This document shows, one piece after another, positions 15,001 to 28,000 of a stretch of DNA of 64,000 nt. A model generated the notes under the pieces. The model searched no databases. It saw only the letters and a list, made by a program, of their open reading frames with translations, and had not been told where the DNA came from. A program made the translations under genes and the position numbers. This stretch comes from Paralvinella palmiformis (taxonomy: Eukaryota > Annelida > Polychaeta > Terebellida > Alvinellidae), in NCBI GenBank assembly GCA_025642065.1, contig JAODUP010000569.1:186001-250000 (forward strand). The letters run 5' to 3'. Every line of letters starts with the position of its first letter. The stretch's first letter is position 1.

Positions 15001-16163
15001 TGGTCCTTAATCGGTTGATGTGATTTTAACAGTTTAATATTTTATTTTCAAAAAGTGAAAGAATTGAAACAAATTAAATAGTCAGAACATGTCCTTTAAC
15101 ATCTTAGTGGCATTTATAACAGGATCACCCCTTGACAATGTTATAAGCAGAGAGATTAATCTCTGAATTAGTTATAAATGGTTCAACACTCTATTGTAAT
15201 AGAACCTATGATCCTTTGCACCAGAACTCACGTTCCCATGTTTATGTTTACAGATACCCGGCCTACAGAGAACCTTATTGGTCAGATAACAAATATGATT
15301 ACACGAAACAACACTGGAACACAGTGGCAGCACAGTTTGCACTTGTTGTCGTCTATCAGGTAAGTTTCTCTCTTAATCGTTAAACAATTGTAGTTGATTT
15401 AAATCTAGATTTTCTCAGTCAATTCCATGGTTTATCTCGCCCACCAAAAATGTATTGTAGTCATAATTTAAATTTTGCCATAATAATAACAAAATAAAAT
15501 CTACTTGAGCAGAGTTGCTGCTCATCAATGTAAAAAAGATAATGGCACATCCTAATTGTTTTCAGTACGTTTCTTTAAGAGAAATAAATTATAGTGATAT
15601 TGTAGTTTTATTTATTTCACATATTACTCTAATATATTACACACATGTAGTACTTTACAAGTTGTTTTGTGTGTATTCTATGTTTTACTCTAAGGTATCA
15701 CACATGTGTAGTACTTTGACTTGTTTTATGTCTATTCCAACTTTTACCCTAATGTATCATACACATGTAGTACTTCACGAGTTGTTTGTGTGTATAATAC
15801 ATCTTTTATTCTGATGTACCATAGCATACACATCTAGTATTTTATGAGTTGTTTTGTATTTATTCTCTTCTCGTTCATGTTTCTTCCCTATACCAGAACG
15901 TGATTTTGATGTTGACTAACTTCATTGCACACATTATTCCTGACATGCCTGGTCATCTGGAAGTTCAACATCTACAGGAAAAGCATCTCGTCAATGAAAT
16001 GATAATTAAAACAGAACTGAAACATGCCATGTCTAGTAATGCTGCTGGAGGCTCTGACAATGAAGTGGTTTTCAAGCCTGATCTGAGACCTGAAGTCGAG
16101 TTGAAAACACTAACCAAAAGATGCCTACATTCAGATGAACGTTGTTCTACATCTGAGGTTTAG
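1964..16163 (+). CDS. Anoctamin (TMEM16 family), C-terminal nine exons
   Basis: Nine exons encode the last 456 residues of an anoctamin, a calcium-activated chloride channel or lipid scramblase of the plasma or internal membranes: 1964-2128, 2912-3115, 6042-6139, 7183-7322, 9145-9297, 9619-9671, 11629-11813, 15254-15359 and 15897-16163 (TAG stop). All introns are GT-AG and all junction phases agree. Family landmarks in order are [97 protein letters not shown] and RYPAYREPY. Calcium ligands matching mouse ANO1 N650, E654, E702, E705, E734 and D738 are all present, at visible residues 148, 152, 198, 201, 230 and 234. The C-tail is short and hydrophilic. The subfamily is unresolved: parts recall ANO5 or ANO7, and a lineage-specific paralogue is possible. 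The N-terminal half lies upstream of the window. The gene ends tail-to-tail with the EF-hand gene. Confidence 0.94.
3838..4005 (+). repeat. SINE family S3, tRNA-headed copy
   Basis: The head carries an A-box-like 'TAGCCCAGTGGTTAGAGTA' and a decayed B box (TTTGAATCTGA). A body follows with GGTGTTTTGCTAG..., 'TCGGCCCATTTAGCCTACC' and 'ATGTGCACAAAACTGGCC'. It lies in an anoctamin intron. The same body recurs on both strands throughout the window. Confidence 0.7.
4990..5066. repeat. (TA)n microsatellite
   Basis: A 77-bp TA tract with a single ACAT interruption at about 5041. It lies in an anoctamin intron. Many shorter TA tracts occur elsewhere in the window. Confidence 0.95.
6340..6895. repeat. 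Degenerate TTCATGAAC-rich repeat block
   Basis: About 550 bp built from diverged copies of 'GTTCATGAACAGTTC' alternating with AAGGCACAGAG or AATGCACAGAG linkers. A longer period of about 209 bp is visible: a block starting GAACATGAAATGGTC near 6425 recurs near 6634 with the same order of motifs. It fills an intron between anoctamin exons ending at 6139 and starting at 7183. No coding potential is seen. Confidence 0.8.
12857..13208 (+). repeat. SINE family S1, near full length
   Basis: A tRNA-derived head has an A box within 'GGTGGCCTAACGGTTAA' and a B box 'GGTACGAACCC'. The body of about 280 bp is shared with 30591-30947 (for example 'CCTCAGGGTATTTCGGCTCC'). It ends at CTCCCCGAACAACAAAAC. 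This copy is intronic in the anoctamin gene. ORFs across it are incidental. Confidence 0.8.
13452..13730 (-). repeat. SINE family S2
   Basis: On the minus strand this starts with a tRNA-like head: A box near 'GTGGGTAAGAGCATGGGAC' and B box GGTTCGAATCATGG. It ends at 'ACTGCCATTTCCGCCATTAT', followed by TTA repeats. A second copy with the same body ('CCTCAAATGAGGGAGACGCA' on the plus strand) lies at 20873-21155. Confidence 0.75.
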
Positions 16164-17891
16164 CATATTTTTTAATTGTTTTATTTATTGTCAAGTATAT
16201 CATAATTATTATATATTATTCATGTTCCATCCAGGTCTATGTTTTATTGTGATCTCTTCCATGAGTACGAATTAGCCCAAAATGGTGTCTTCCATTCAAA
16301 ACTGGCCTTTTCCCATAAATATCTAGTTCTGTAGTATATAACAATGTGTGTTTATTGATGACAGCTCTACTTCTACATCAGTTAGGAATCACCAATCAAT
16401 GGTTTGCCAGTTATCTTGTAAATAGAAAATAGTATGTTCAAATCGGTAAAACGAAGTCTGATGTTGAATTCATAAACTGTGCTGCACCACAAAGGGTCTG
16501 TCCTAGACCCTTTGCTATATTTGATATATGTTAATGATATATCAAAATCCATGAATGCTCATATATTGTCATTTGCTGATGAGACTTCTTTAGTCATTAG
16601 TGGTGCCAATGTTGTCACCTTATATCAAAGAGCAAATGTGGAAATAAACAATTTATTTGAATAGTTTTGTGCAAATGGACTCTCGTTAAATCCAAAACAA
16701 ATTAATTCATAGTTCAAGTGTGGTAGCAAAAATATTGATTCTAACAACTTGATTATTTCAGTTGATGGTATTCATTTGGAGAAAATTGACTCTCAATACC
16801 AAGAGAAAACCACCAAATTTCTTGGTGTATTTGTAAGTTGTTAAAATCAATATTTTTGCTATCACGTTTTAAAACTATGAATTATTTTTTTCAATCATGG
16901 AAATATGATTTGACTCACATAAAAAAATAGATTTATCAGGCTTTATATTGCATAAAATAATTAAAGAATTTCTTACCAGAACATAGTCTGAAAATTCTAT
17001 ACCTGGCAGTGATACAACCATATATCTCCTATGATATTCAAGTTTGGAGAAATGCCAATTCAGCAATCCTTGTAAATTGTATCTTTACAGAAAAGAGTTA
17101 TTTGAATTGTTAATAATGCTGGTTATAACAATCATACAGATCCTTTATTCAAAAATTGTGAAATCTTCAAATTAAGTGGCCTGACTATCAATACCATTTT
17201 TGTTCATGGACGACTTTATTTGTAAGAAACTTCCTCATTCTTTCGATGGTATGTTCCATTTCCATTTATGATATACAGGATGATCATGCAACAAGACAAT
17301 CTATTCATATGAGTACTTTAATGTAATGCTGCACCATCTAGTAAGTTGCCGTTATTTAATTTTCCTCTTATATGGAACAACTGGAATCGTACTCTTTCCA
17401 CTTGTAAATTAAGATCACAAATTAAGAAAACATCTTAACTACATACTCAGCTGCAACAACCCTGTAATCAGTGTTTATACTCTAGTTAAGCATGTGATTC
17501 CTTGGTACCTGGTCCTCATATATCCATATTTTTCAATGATGCACAACCAGACTTGCAAATACACTACCAGCATAGTTTTTGAGTTGACAAATTTACTTAT
17601 GATTAGTTAAGGGTCAATGGTAAAACAGCTTCAGCTACATTGGTCCTCCAAATTCTTTATATGTATTATATATTGCGAAATTACAATACGTGTACCATAC
17701 ATGATAAAATTGAAAATACTTTTTTACCTATAAAGCAGAAATATAAATACACTTGTTTTAGTATATGCATTATAAGAGCATACTATTATGCAAAGCAAAG
17801 TTATTTTGATTGGTTTTAAATGATAATGCATGTCTGCTCTATATTTTTAACTATCTAATTATAACCTGTATTTAGGAATAAATATTTACTA

Positions 17892-17922
<31 letters not shown>

Positions 17923-18862
17923 CATCACACATAAACAACAAATGTTATTGTTTATTTATTCCATTAAGCAGTTCTCCAAACAAACGGAGACAAAAATATT
18001 TGAATATAATTCTAGAAGAGAATACATAACAATATAATAACAATAATTATTATTATTATCACAGGTAGAGCTTTTTAATTGACAAATTTATCATATATTA
18101 ATTTATTAAATATGCATAATCTCAAGAACATACCATGTAATAATAACATTGTATCCTTTAAGCACATCACCGATAATAGCATCGAGTGTTTTTGTTTTCT
18201 TCGAGTGCCTTCTATGAGGACATTATTATATAATATAACTTACAATAATATAAAAGAAATAGTTTTTGTTTAGAACCCATAAATTACTCACTGATAACTT
18301 GAAAAATATCATTAGTAGAATCAAATATTATAAATAATAATATACATTCCTTGATAGATTCCATTATCAATGTAGAATTATTCCACAATAGACAATTTCC
18401 ATGACAACTGCGCCATCCAGCGAATGTCTGTTTATGGGTCACTTTTCACTGGGCTCGCTGAACCATATGATAAAAACATTCTTTTACCAATCATGAGATC
18501 ACGGAGATCACAATATATTTCATATATTAATAACATGTCTATTACAGTTCCCAACTTCCCTATTTTTTTTTTCAATAACATGTAATTTTTCAGGCAAAAT
18601 TAACTGTCAACTTTCCCCATATCTATTTAATAAAAATAATTCTACGTTATATTTAATAAAAATGAAACTGCTACAATAACTTGTGGATCACTTCTTGTGC
18701 CATGCTACATGGCTTCACTGGTCCACAAACCACAGTAGATGTGGACTGCGTTGCGTCACGGAATTTGTCTATTCTGGTGTTTTCGTGATGAGATTTCGTA
18801 ATGCTACATTACATAGATGATCATGAAGTACACTCTCATCGGCATCACAGACTTGTCCAAAC
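16164..18862. other. Tail-to-tail intergenic stretch
   Basis: This lies between the anoctamin stop (plus strand) and the EF-hand gene stop (minus strand), so both 3' UTRs must sit here. It contains a LINE relic (about 16340-17460), a TG/CG-rich tract (about 17893-17922) and otherwise AT-rich sequence. An AATAAA read on the minus strand at 18102-18107 is a possible poly(A) signal for the EF-hand gene, but it is 760 bp past the stop. No convincing signal was found for the anoctamin gene. Confidence 0.5.
16340..17460 (+). mobile_element. Decayed non-LTR retrotransposon (reverse transcriptase relic)
   Basis: Conceptual translation with frame jumps gives successive reverse-transcriptase landmarks: ITNQWFASYLVNRK, a GSVLDPLLYLIYVNDIS block, the catalytic-loop region FADETSLVISG, then WFCANGLSLNP and FLGVFV. 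Further downstream come LYLAVIQPYISYDIQVW and LPLFNFPLIWNNW. The usual FADD or YADD catalytic pair reads FADE, and stops and frameshifts are frequent, so it is inactive. The extreme 5' and 3' ends are not defined. It lies directly downstream of the anoctamin stop codon. Confidence 0.75.
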
Positions 18863-20724
18863 TCAACCCATAACCTGAGCCAAGAATTGTTGATAAGCTA
18901 TCTTTCCATCCATATTCTCATCAAACTGTGATATGATGTGGTAGAAATCCTCGGCATTCACTTTTAAATTAGAGCTTTTCAAGAGATCCCTGAATTCTTG
19001 GATGGATAGGACACCATTACCATTGGCATCAGCCTTTTTGAAGGCTCTTTTTATGGTTTTGTGTTCCTTGAGAAGCTGAAATGAGTTAAACCTTTCTTAC
19101 AAACCATGTTCATGACTTCTTCATTTTAAATAACACAGTGAAGTAAAAATTGTGTAAATATGCATAAAAGTGAAACTACCATTATGTACATATTCCATGC
19201 ATTAATTTAATGATGATGTTACTTTAAATTTATATTTTGCTTATAACTGTACCGGAGGACGATTTAATTCCTGTCGTAGTCTGGCCATTATTTCCATATA
19301 TGTTCTGTCTTCAGCCTTCTCCTGATAATAAACATATCAAATATAAACTACTGCCACAAATGTGAGTAAATTTGAATCACATGATCCAATGGAGAGAAAA
19401 AAACTTTCACAATAGTTGAATAGAAAAATAATAGTTAATATGGGCATTTTTAATGGTTAAAATCTCCATTATTATGTAGTTTGCATATAAATTAGTTTTT
19501 TTTAAATTAGAATATTTCATGAAATTAAACTTCCTGTCGTAAAGTGTAGAAAAGGCGAATAACAGAAATATAGTTTATGGAATCCTAATGGTGATATTCC
19601 AATTTTAGGTTGCATTTGAGACAAAATTTCTTCTGGTTTGTTCTCATGATTTAAAATACATGTTATCACTAATTATAAAACAACCTTAAGCTGGCAATTA
19701 ATCCCAACAAAGGCTATGTGTAATTTTTATAAAAGCTACCCAAAATTTCCCACATTATTCACAAACTCTACCTGATATACCATAAGCAAGGAACTAATCC
19801 TGGAGTGTAGCCATTACGTCTTCTTCGATTGCCAAAGAATATATTGTGGGCAGTTAAAAGTCACCTGTTTTGACCTCAGATGACTCAAGGATTAAGCTAA
19901 GCCATCTCAAACCTGATCAAGTCAGTTCACACATGCTCTAGCTTAGCCATCCTCATGACTTTACCTGCCCCGTATTCAACATAACTACTACTAACTGACG
20001 CTTTCATTGGTTAATTTACATAAATATGATAGCTCGATAGATGATTCGTGTTACTTCTTCTTAATGAATTTCAATACATAGTTTGCTTTAGCCATTTCAG
20101 TAATATATGAGGCTGACCATTAACATGTGGTTGGTGACTTTCATATTTTGACATCATGTATAATTTGTGTGAACATATTTGTAGTAGTTCTGAAATTTTA
20201 AAATGAAGGTGAACTGTTCCTTTAATGTACTCTGGTAATGAATGACATATGGATTTCCCCTTTTCTCCAATTTGTTTCATTTCATGATCAGTGACTACAA
20301 AACATGGATGGTACCAGTTGTCGGCCACCCATGATGTTGTAATTCAGGAAATTAACCCTTAGAAAACGTTCAATCCTTTTGTGGGATTGAACCCAGGTTC
20401 CTAATTAGCTCCAAGTGAAAATTAGCCACAAGACCACTATAAATCTGTATTATTACACAGATCTCATGACTACTTTGTAATTAATTAATTACTTAAACTA
20501 TTGTACAGTTAAAATTAAGCCTCACTCATTAAGGATAGTGTCAAAATATATATTGTAATTTGATATTATTGTAATAATGTCAAATAGTAACAGTTGGTAT
20601 TAACCACATGACACAAATCATAAACCAGTTGAATATTAACTGGTGTAATTATTTATGACACAATGATAAGGCTCTTATCATAATATCACTAAGCATTCTT
20701 CCATAAATTATTTATTTACTGTCG

Positions 20725-20764
<40 letters not shown>

Positions 20765-23210
20765 CAATATAATTATATTTTGATAGTAATTCAGCTACTT
20801 AAAAATAAAACAATATTTCCATGGGTTTATTTTGGAAACAAGCAATAACTCTTACAAGGATTCCTATATAATAATGGCTGAAATGGCAGTTTTTAACGTG
20901 GCAATTGGCAACCTCAAATGAGGGAGACGCATAATAATGGGGTGTAATTTATAGCTTTCCCATGGAGGCTAATTCTAAATAAATTTATAGTATATGACAT
21001 GTTCGGTGGATAAAACTTTGCCAGTTGCCTGGCTGGATGAAACATTCCTCCTACTATAGTGCCACGGCCGAGGCGTGAACCCGTGACCTCCAGCACAGAA
21101 TGATCATAGCCATAGATAAATAGTCTCACGCTCTACCCATATGAGGCCAAAGAGGCAGTTCCTATCATTTCATGAATTCAGAAGACCTGAACTAAACATA
21201 ATATTCAGATAATGGAATAAGTATATGTTTAACTGTGTTACACCTGAATACTTTATTGATGCTGTTCTACTTGTGCGAGGTCTGAAGACAAGGGAAATAA
21301 ATGAATACAAGCATACCATTATATTGGATCCAAACCTCAGTCATGGTTGAAATCAATAAAATTAATATAATTTACCTTCTGTTGTAGAAGTTCTTTGAAC
21401 TCAGTCATGAAGTGTACATCCCAAGGTTGTTTGTCACTGTGATCTGTCATAGTGGCATAATAATTGAAGAAATCTAGGTAGTGAAAACTGAAAGACACCA
21501 ATAAAACATCAATTATATGTCGGCATGTTTTAACCGGGGGGGGGGGTTACAGGGATGCCTCCATGGTCTGACTGGTAGTACAGTTGTCCACAGATATCAA
21601 CCACCCAAGTTCAAATCTCAGTGTGGCCAGGTCTGAAGGACGTTCCATCTTTCTCTCTGCCTCATTACCTTTGAAGGTTACTCGGCCCATTTAGACTACC
21701 AAATGCACAAACGTAGTGAAGTAGAAATATTACTTTAGTTTCTTTAAGTTTGGTGTGGCATTCCATTGGCACAGTGGTTACGGGGCAGCACTACACTGTA
21801 CCTGTGGGTTTGAATCCCTTTCGTAATTGTATTTGTGGGATTTGATTCCCTGAGCCGATGTCCCTCTGCTTATATGTTCTAAGTGTGTTTAGCATCAAAG
21901 CTAAATGACGCAACTGAACTCCATATTAATTTTGGTATTTACACTTACTGTCCATCCCTCTTTTTATCATAAACAGCAAGTAATTTGTGAAGCTCGGCAT
22001 CTATCAGTGGCATCTTCATTGTCTTCAAAATGTCCTGTAATTATATAAATTTACTGGTAGCTATAATTGTATTGGATGATGATGAAGATGATGATTATAT
22101 TGATTTACTAAGGGTTCATCACTAGCATACAAAGTCATGTATGATAAACACACATAATTCAGATTTATACATTATGCATACATCCAATTAAATACATGCA
22201 CATACATATACATGCATATGAAGTTTGGATATTAATTTTAAAATACAGTAGAAAAGTACATTCATTTCACTAAATAACACATTTATAATTTGAAGAAAAA
22301 AGGGTGATTATAACATATACATGTATATACATTGTATTAAAAACTGTATTAAAAATATGTAGAGATTCGATATAATTAAATTTATCATTCAAACCATTTC
22401 ATAGATTTGTTTTTAGTTCAACAAAATTTCATGTATTATTTTCATTATTGTGGGACCTATCGTTATGATTATAAATAAGGATAGTTTTACTTGAACAGTT
22501 ACTGCAAATTAGCATATTATTTTTGGCTTGTTAAGTAATAGTTGATGCTTTCAGACTAACAATGTTAACAATATTTAGACACAGATCTCATTAGGCAAGT
22601 CCTTTATAATCCCATTTTTAAATTAGTTCGATTGGTCAAATTTAGTGAAATCTTATTGCCCCACATAGTACATGCATAATAAAGGTAAAGTATAATTTAT
22701 GTACAAAACAAAAATTTAATGCGGTTATTATTTCAAGGATATTTCATTCTGTATGATAATGAAATGTTTTGACGGGCAGGCTTTTAAGGATGGAATTAAT
22801 TCCATTGTTCGAGATGATAAATTTACATCAGTTTATACATCAAATGTTTAGCAACATATAATTTATCAATGTTTACACTATCTGTGGCAAAAAACGTTTA
22901 CTTCACTGATCATTTCAAATATCTCCCATCCCATACCTTCATGTCCATGCCGAGTATAAAGCCTTGTCCAAATTGATCAGCATGATAAAGTATATCCTTA
23001 AGGTGGGCCCAGTGTTCATATACCTACAACATGAAATATTACACTTCTACTTCTGACTGCCTCGTGTGTGTGTGTGTGTGTGTGTGTGTATGCATGCGTC
23101 TCTGTGTGTGTGTGTGTGTGTGTGAATGTCTGCAAATAAGGAAGAATGTGTGATATCCAACAGGTTATAGTCAAAGATTATTTGTTGTAACCATTGCATG
23201 TGTGTATGTA

Positions 23211-23248
<38 letters not shown>

Positions 23249-25029
23249 CATAACTGATGACCAAATAATGATTTGTAAATACTTGTGTGTACGTTTTGGT
23301 AGAAATTCAATTATTTTTTAAATTACCCCACTTTAACTTTCTCGTTCAATATTACTTACCACTGGCTTGATTTTCCCCAAAATATCTACAATATTCCTAA
23401 CTTTGTTAGACATCTCTATAACTTGTGGTGACCTTTTTTTAACAAACTCCACTTGAATCTCTGAGTGATCCCGCTGGTGTTCATTCATTGTATGATCATC
23501 TGAAAATATAAACACAACTTGATACTGATTGAAGGAATATTAATTATCGGATTTATATTTCTTTAAATAATAATAATATATTATTTGTTTGGCGTTTTCT
23601 CATTAATGTCAGAGATGTCAATAATATAACATTAAATCTATCCCATGTTGTTATTATTTGCAGCTTATTTCGGGAAAGAAAGAAAATACTCAAAAGATTG
23701 ATCGAGTTTTAAGCAAATTATTACAAAGAGATTTTTATATTGATAACTATATCAATAGCTGAGAGACAACGTAAATTGCATAGACTCAAAATTACCATAG
23801 GCCTACACTGTACATATCAACATTCAAGGATATAATTAGAACACTGAGTGTATTATTTATATAAATACAAATAGTAATGACATCGGGATGTCAGGATGAT
23901 GATGCTGACACACACACACACATACAGTGAAGTAGAGAATATTGCCATACATCACAATCAGTGTAAGTGCATAAACATACACTAAAATAACAAGAAAAAT
24001 GGATTTAAGAACTAAAGTTATAGAAGTATAAGAAGATGGATTGGTGTTAGCCCTGACAGAGTAAGAGACCGGGAAGTAAGAGATGCTAAGAAATTGCTGT
24101 TTGTTTGTGTGTGTTTGTGTGGATAGTCGGAAAGAGTTATTAGATCATTTACATAAACGTATTTACATCACACTTTATGCAACCTTTTACCTTCCCCGGG
24201 TACATTATGATATGCATAACCATATTTGCCATGAAACTGATGTAACTGATTATCTTCACCTGCTGAAGGTAAACACTTTATATGAGAATGCTAACATTAA
24301 TGATCTGCTTTGTGATACTACTCTAGCTTAAGCTAAATAAATACTACTACTTTAACTTAAGCTAAATAAATAATACTACTGTAGCTTAAGCTAAATAAAT
24401 AACAGAATAGAAATAATCCAGAGCAACAGAATTAAACTTATGAAATATCTATAGGAAAATCAAGCACAAAACATGATACCTGAGAGGCAATAAAATTGTA
24501 TTAATTAGATTTTTGCTAATTAATATAAACATGTGAATAAACGAAATGTCTACTGCTGTAACAGTATGTATGAAAAATCCACATTCGAAAAGATACTTGT
24601 GCATGAAAAAACTTTGAAATAATATTTTTCTCTTTAATCTGTTGATTTAAATTTCTAATTTTGTTAATATTACATGTGTTACCTGTCGGATAGTTTCCTC
24701 TTGAAGTAGTCGAAGTATCTTTCACATTGGAGTCCTTGTAATGATGTACGAGTGAGGAGAATGTTATTATGCCATCAGTAGATATGTCAAGACTGTCCCA
24801 TATTCTGTTCGTTTCTAATGGCAACAGATCAATGTCACATCTGACACATAGAAAGTAATATAATGAACAGATATACTTTACTTATGTGTCATACCATTTA
24901 CAGCACAATCTAAATATAACTACAGCTAAGTCACTTACTGTCTTAACATCTCCACAAACTGTTGTTTGCTCACTCGACCTGTCATTCTCCGATCTGATGA
25001 CTTAAAAGCCTGCAATTTAATGTCATCAA

Positions 25030-25070
<41 letters not shown>

Positions 25071-28000
25071 TTAGATCTGTGACAACATTAAAAATGCTGA
25101 TGAATGGTAATGATGGCCAACTACAAAAAGTCTTAAATAACACAAATCTGACATAACATCTATGTTTATATGTTGATTAACTGAAAATTGATCAATATTG
25201 AAAATACTCACACTATCAACAGCGAAAAATCTATTCCGGAACAGATCCTGGATCAAGTTGTTCAACTAAAAGCAAATGAATAATTTCATATTGATTTTGA
25301 TTGGCTTCTGCGCAAACAATGAGATTCATTAATTAGCCCTTGAAATAATTATACAAATTCTGAAGAATAATGTTCTAAATGCACATCACTGGTAGTTGTC
25401 ACAAATCTATATTAGACAATCTTTTGTTTATATTTCCAAATAAACTAGTCACTCGATCATATGCAGTTTTGCGTGTCGAATCATTTAATGCATCACCTGA
25501 TGTAAAAAACAAATTCAAAATGTTCTCCTGGATATTACAAACTTCATTAAAAGAGAACCAAACAGAGTATCAAATAACCTCTTTGAGGTGTCGTCCGTGT
25601 TTTTCCTGCTGCATGTTGTGTAGATTCTTGGCAACTTTCTTTTTAAGCTCAATACTGATTATTTCTGATGATTCCTCCTTCAGTTTGTCAAGTTCTGGCT
25701 GTCGTTTCTTCGCCTCCTCGGCAGATAATTCTTGCAGATGACTTACAATGAGTTGTGAATTATATTTCTGTGGCTGAAGTGCTGAGGATTCCTTTTTCCA
25801 CTGGCCAGGCTTGCTGTAAGTAGGGAGAATAAAATGTTATATCCATAAACACAAGATCTGCTAATCAAGTTATCAGTTTTTATGTATTCCCTAATCATGC
25901 AGTAAATTGGCTACCTACAATTATGTCAAATGAGGCCAAAGATTGGCATTGAAATTGAGGTTAAGACATGGATACAAATGCATTTGAAACCATTTAAATA
26001 TGAATACCTTTCATCACGTCAAATATAAATGCTTTCAAAATTTAATTTATTTAACTATAAATACAAATAATTTCAAAACCATTTCAAATAAAAAATTATT
26101 TTTGTTCAGGTGTATGAACAAAGTAGGATACACCTTTGCTGCAGCATGCACTGAAACTACAGCATTCACAAAAGAATAAAACATTTAACGTCAACCTTTG
26201 AAGGTGCCTAATATATCAGGTGGGTTGAAAGGTAGTAATTCACATTACCATGACTATAACATATATCAATTAAAGTATTCATAATTATACTAAAAGTTAA
26301 TTTCATACATTAATATATATTTACCAAATGATATTAATAATTTGATTCAAGTGCTACAAGTTTAGTAAACAACTAGAGGCAAAGCATTAAATTTAGTTCC
26401 AAAAACTAATTTGACCCCAAGTATTATTATTTAACATAAGTATTGATAGTGTTAATTTCTGTACATAATTTTACAGACTGCAAGGTATGTAGTTGCCAGT
26501 ACGTGTATATAGTATTATAGTTCATAGTTACAGCTAAATATGATCAATTGATTCCTATAAACCAATATGTTTCATAAAAACAAATCCTTGGTGATTGATA
26601 AACAGAAATAGTATTTGAAGACTTCATAAAAACGTTTGTCTTTTATTTCGAAATCAAATATTGTTCTAGTGTTTATAAGTGTGTGTGTGTGTATGTGTGT
26701 GTGTATGTGTGTGTGTCATTTATTAGTGCTGTTATATAATATACTATAATACTATAAAATATAATATATTTTGCTAATGTTATCATTTTAATATTTTGTG
26801 TTTTTATCATATGTCAACTTTTTATTGTAATCAAAATTTTTAAACACACTTAATTGTACTTGCCTCTTATTATTTTGGATAAATATCTAAAGATGTACTG
26901 AACGTATTTGTACTCAAGTACATTGTTCACATAACTGAGCCAGTATATGTTCATTATATTTAACATACTATATTTACTGCTTGTTTTCTGAACAGAAAAC
27001 TGCCATTATTTTAAAATAAACATCAAGAAGGTCTCCAATACTTACACAGAGCAAAATTGATCCAGAAACTTTGTGTATGGTACGAGACCATCACCATCAG
27101 GTTGAGCAGTATTCAGCAGGTTATCCCATTGTGTGTCCGACATTACATAACCCAAAGCCTTCTGTACACCATCACGAAATTCATGTTTTGTTATCACTCC
27201 TAACTTGTACCTATCGGCAACCCTAAAAATAACCGGATTAATACAAAATGTGAAACAAATATTCAAATTGAGCAGAATTTTAGAGCAGAGCTATTTAGCC
27301 GTTTATAAAGATTGTTGATAATCCCAGAAGTTTCAATCAAGATGCAATGGAAAATATGACCATATCGCATCAAAATTTAATAAATCTATGACATGTAAAT
27401 TACATAAATGAACAAACTGTTTGCTTAAACTTCAATTACTCATGATAATTATTAAAAAATATATTTATGACTTTCTGTAGGAGGGATTAAGTGGTCTAGC
27501 AATAATATTAAGATTGATGAGTTACCCTCCAGGGACACGAAATAGTCAGACTAAACCATTTAACTGGTGGCTGAAACCCCTCACAGACTCAGGCAACACT
27601 GAGATCTGATCCAACAGTTTAGAGATACGTAACACAGCACACTATTAACTATGCCAGGGAAGTACACTTTATCTCTGAAGGAGATTATTTTTAACGTAGA
27701 AACTTTCTTCATAATATTCCTATAACAGATAATCAATCAAATGCTGAAGGTAATTAGAACAAACCTGAAATGTTCCACCATCAAAAAGTAGTCCTTATGT
27801 AAGAATTCCACCAATTTAGCCTCGAGCTGTTCTGGTGTTAGATGTTCTCCGTGTTTATGGCAACCCTCATTAAGGAAACTGGAAGAACAAATATCGTATA
27901 GAAATGTGTTGATATGGTTATCTTCTGTGTAGTTTTCATTTGGTGTCCTACAGTCTTTAATGCAGCATTTGGATACTGGTAAATACGAGACTTTTGCAGT

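Noticed and set aside
25379..25741. 120-codon plus-strand open frame
   Set aside because: It overlaps and is antisense to EF-hand gene exon 25813-25579, which fits its neighbours by phase and is rich in charged helix residues.
27490..27690. Possible degenerate minus-strand SINE
   Set aside because: Only weak B-box similarity and no shared body with the other families.
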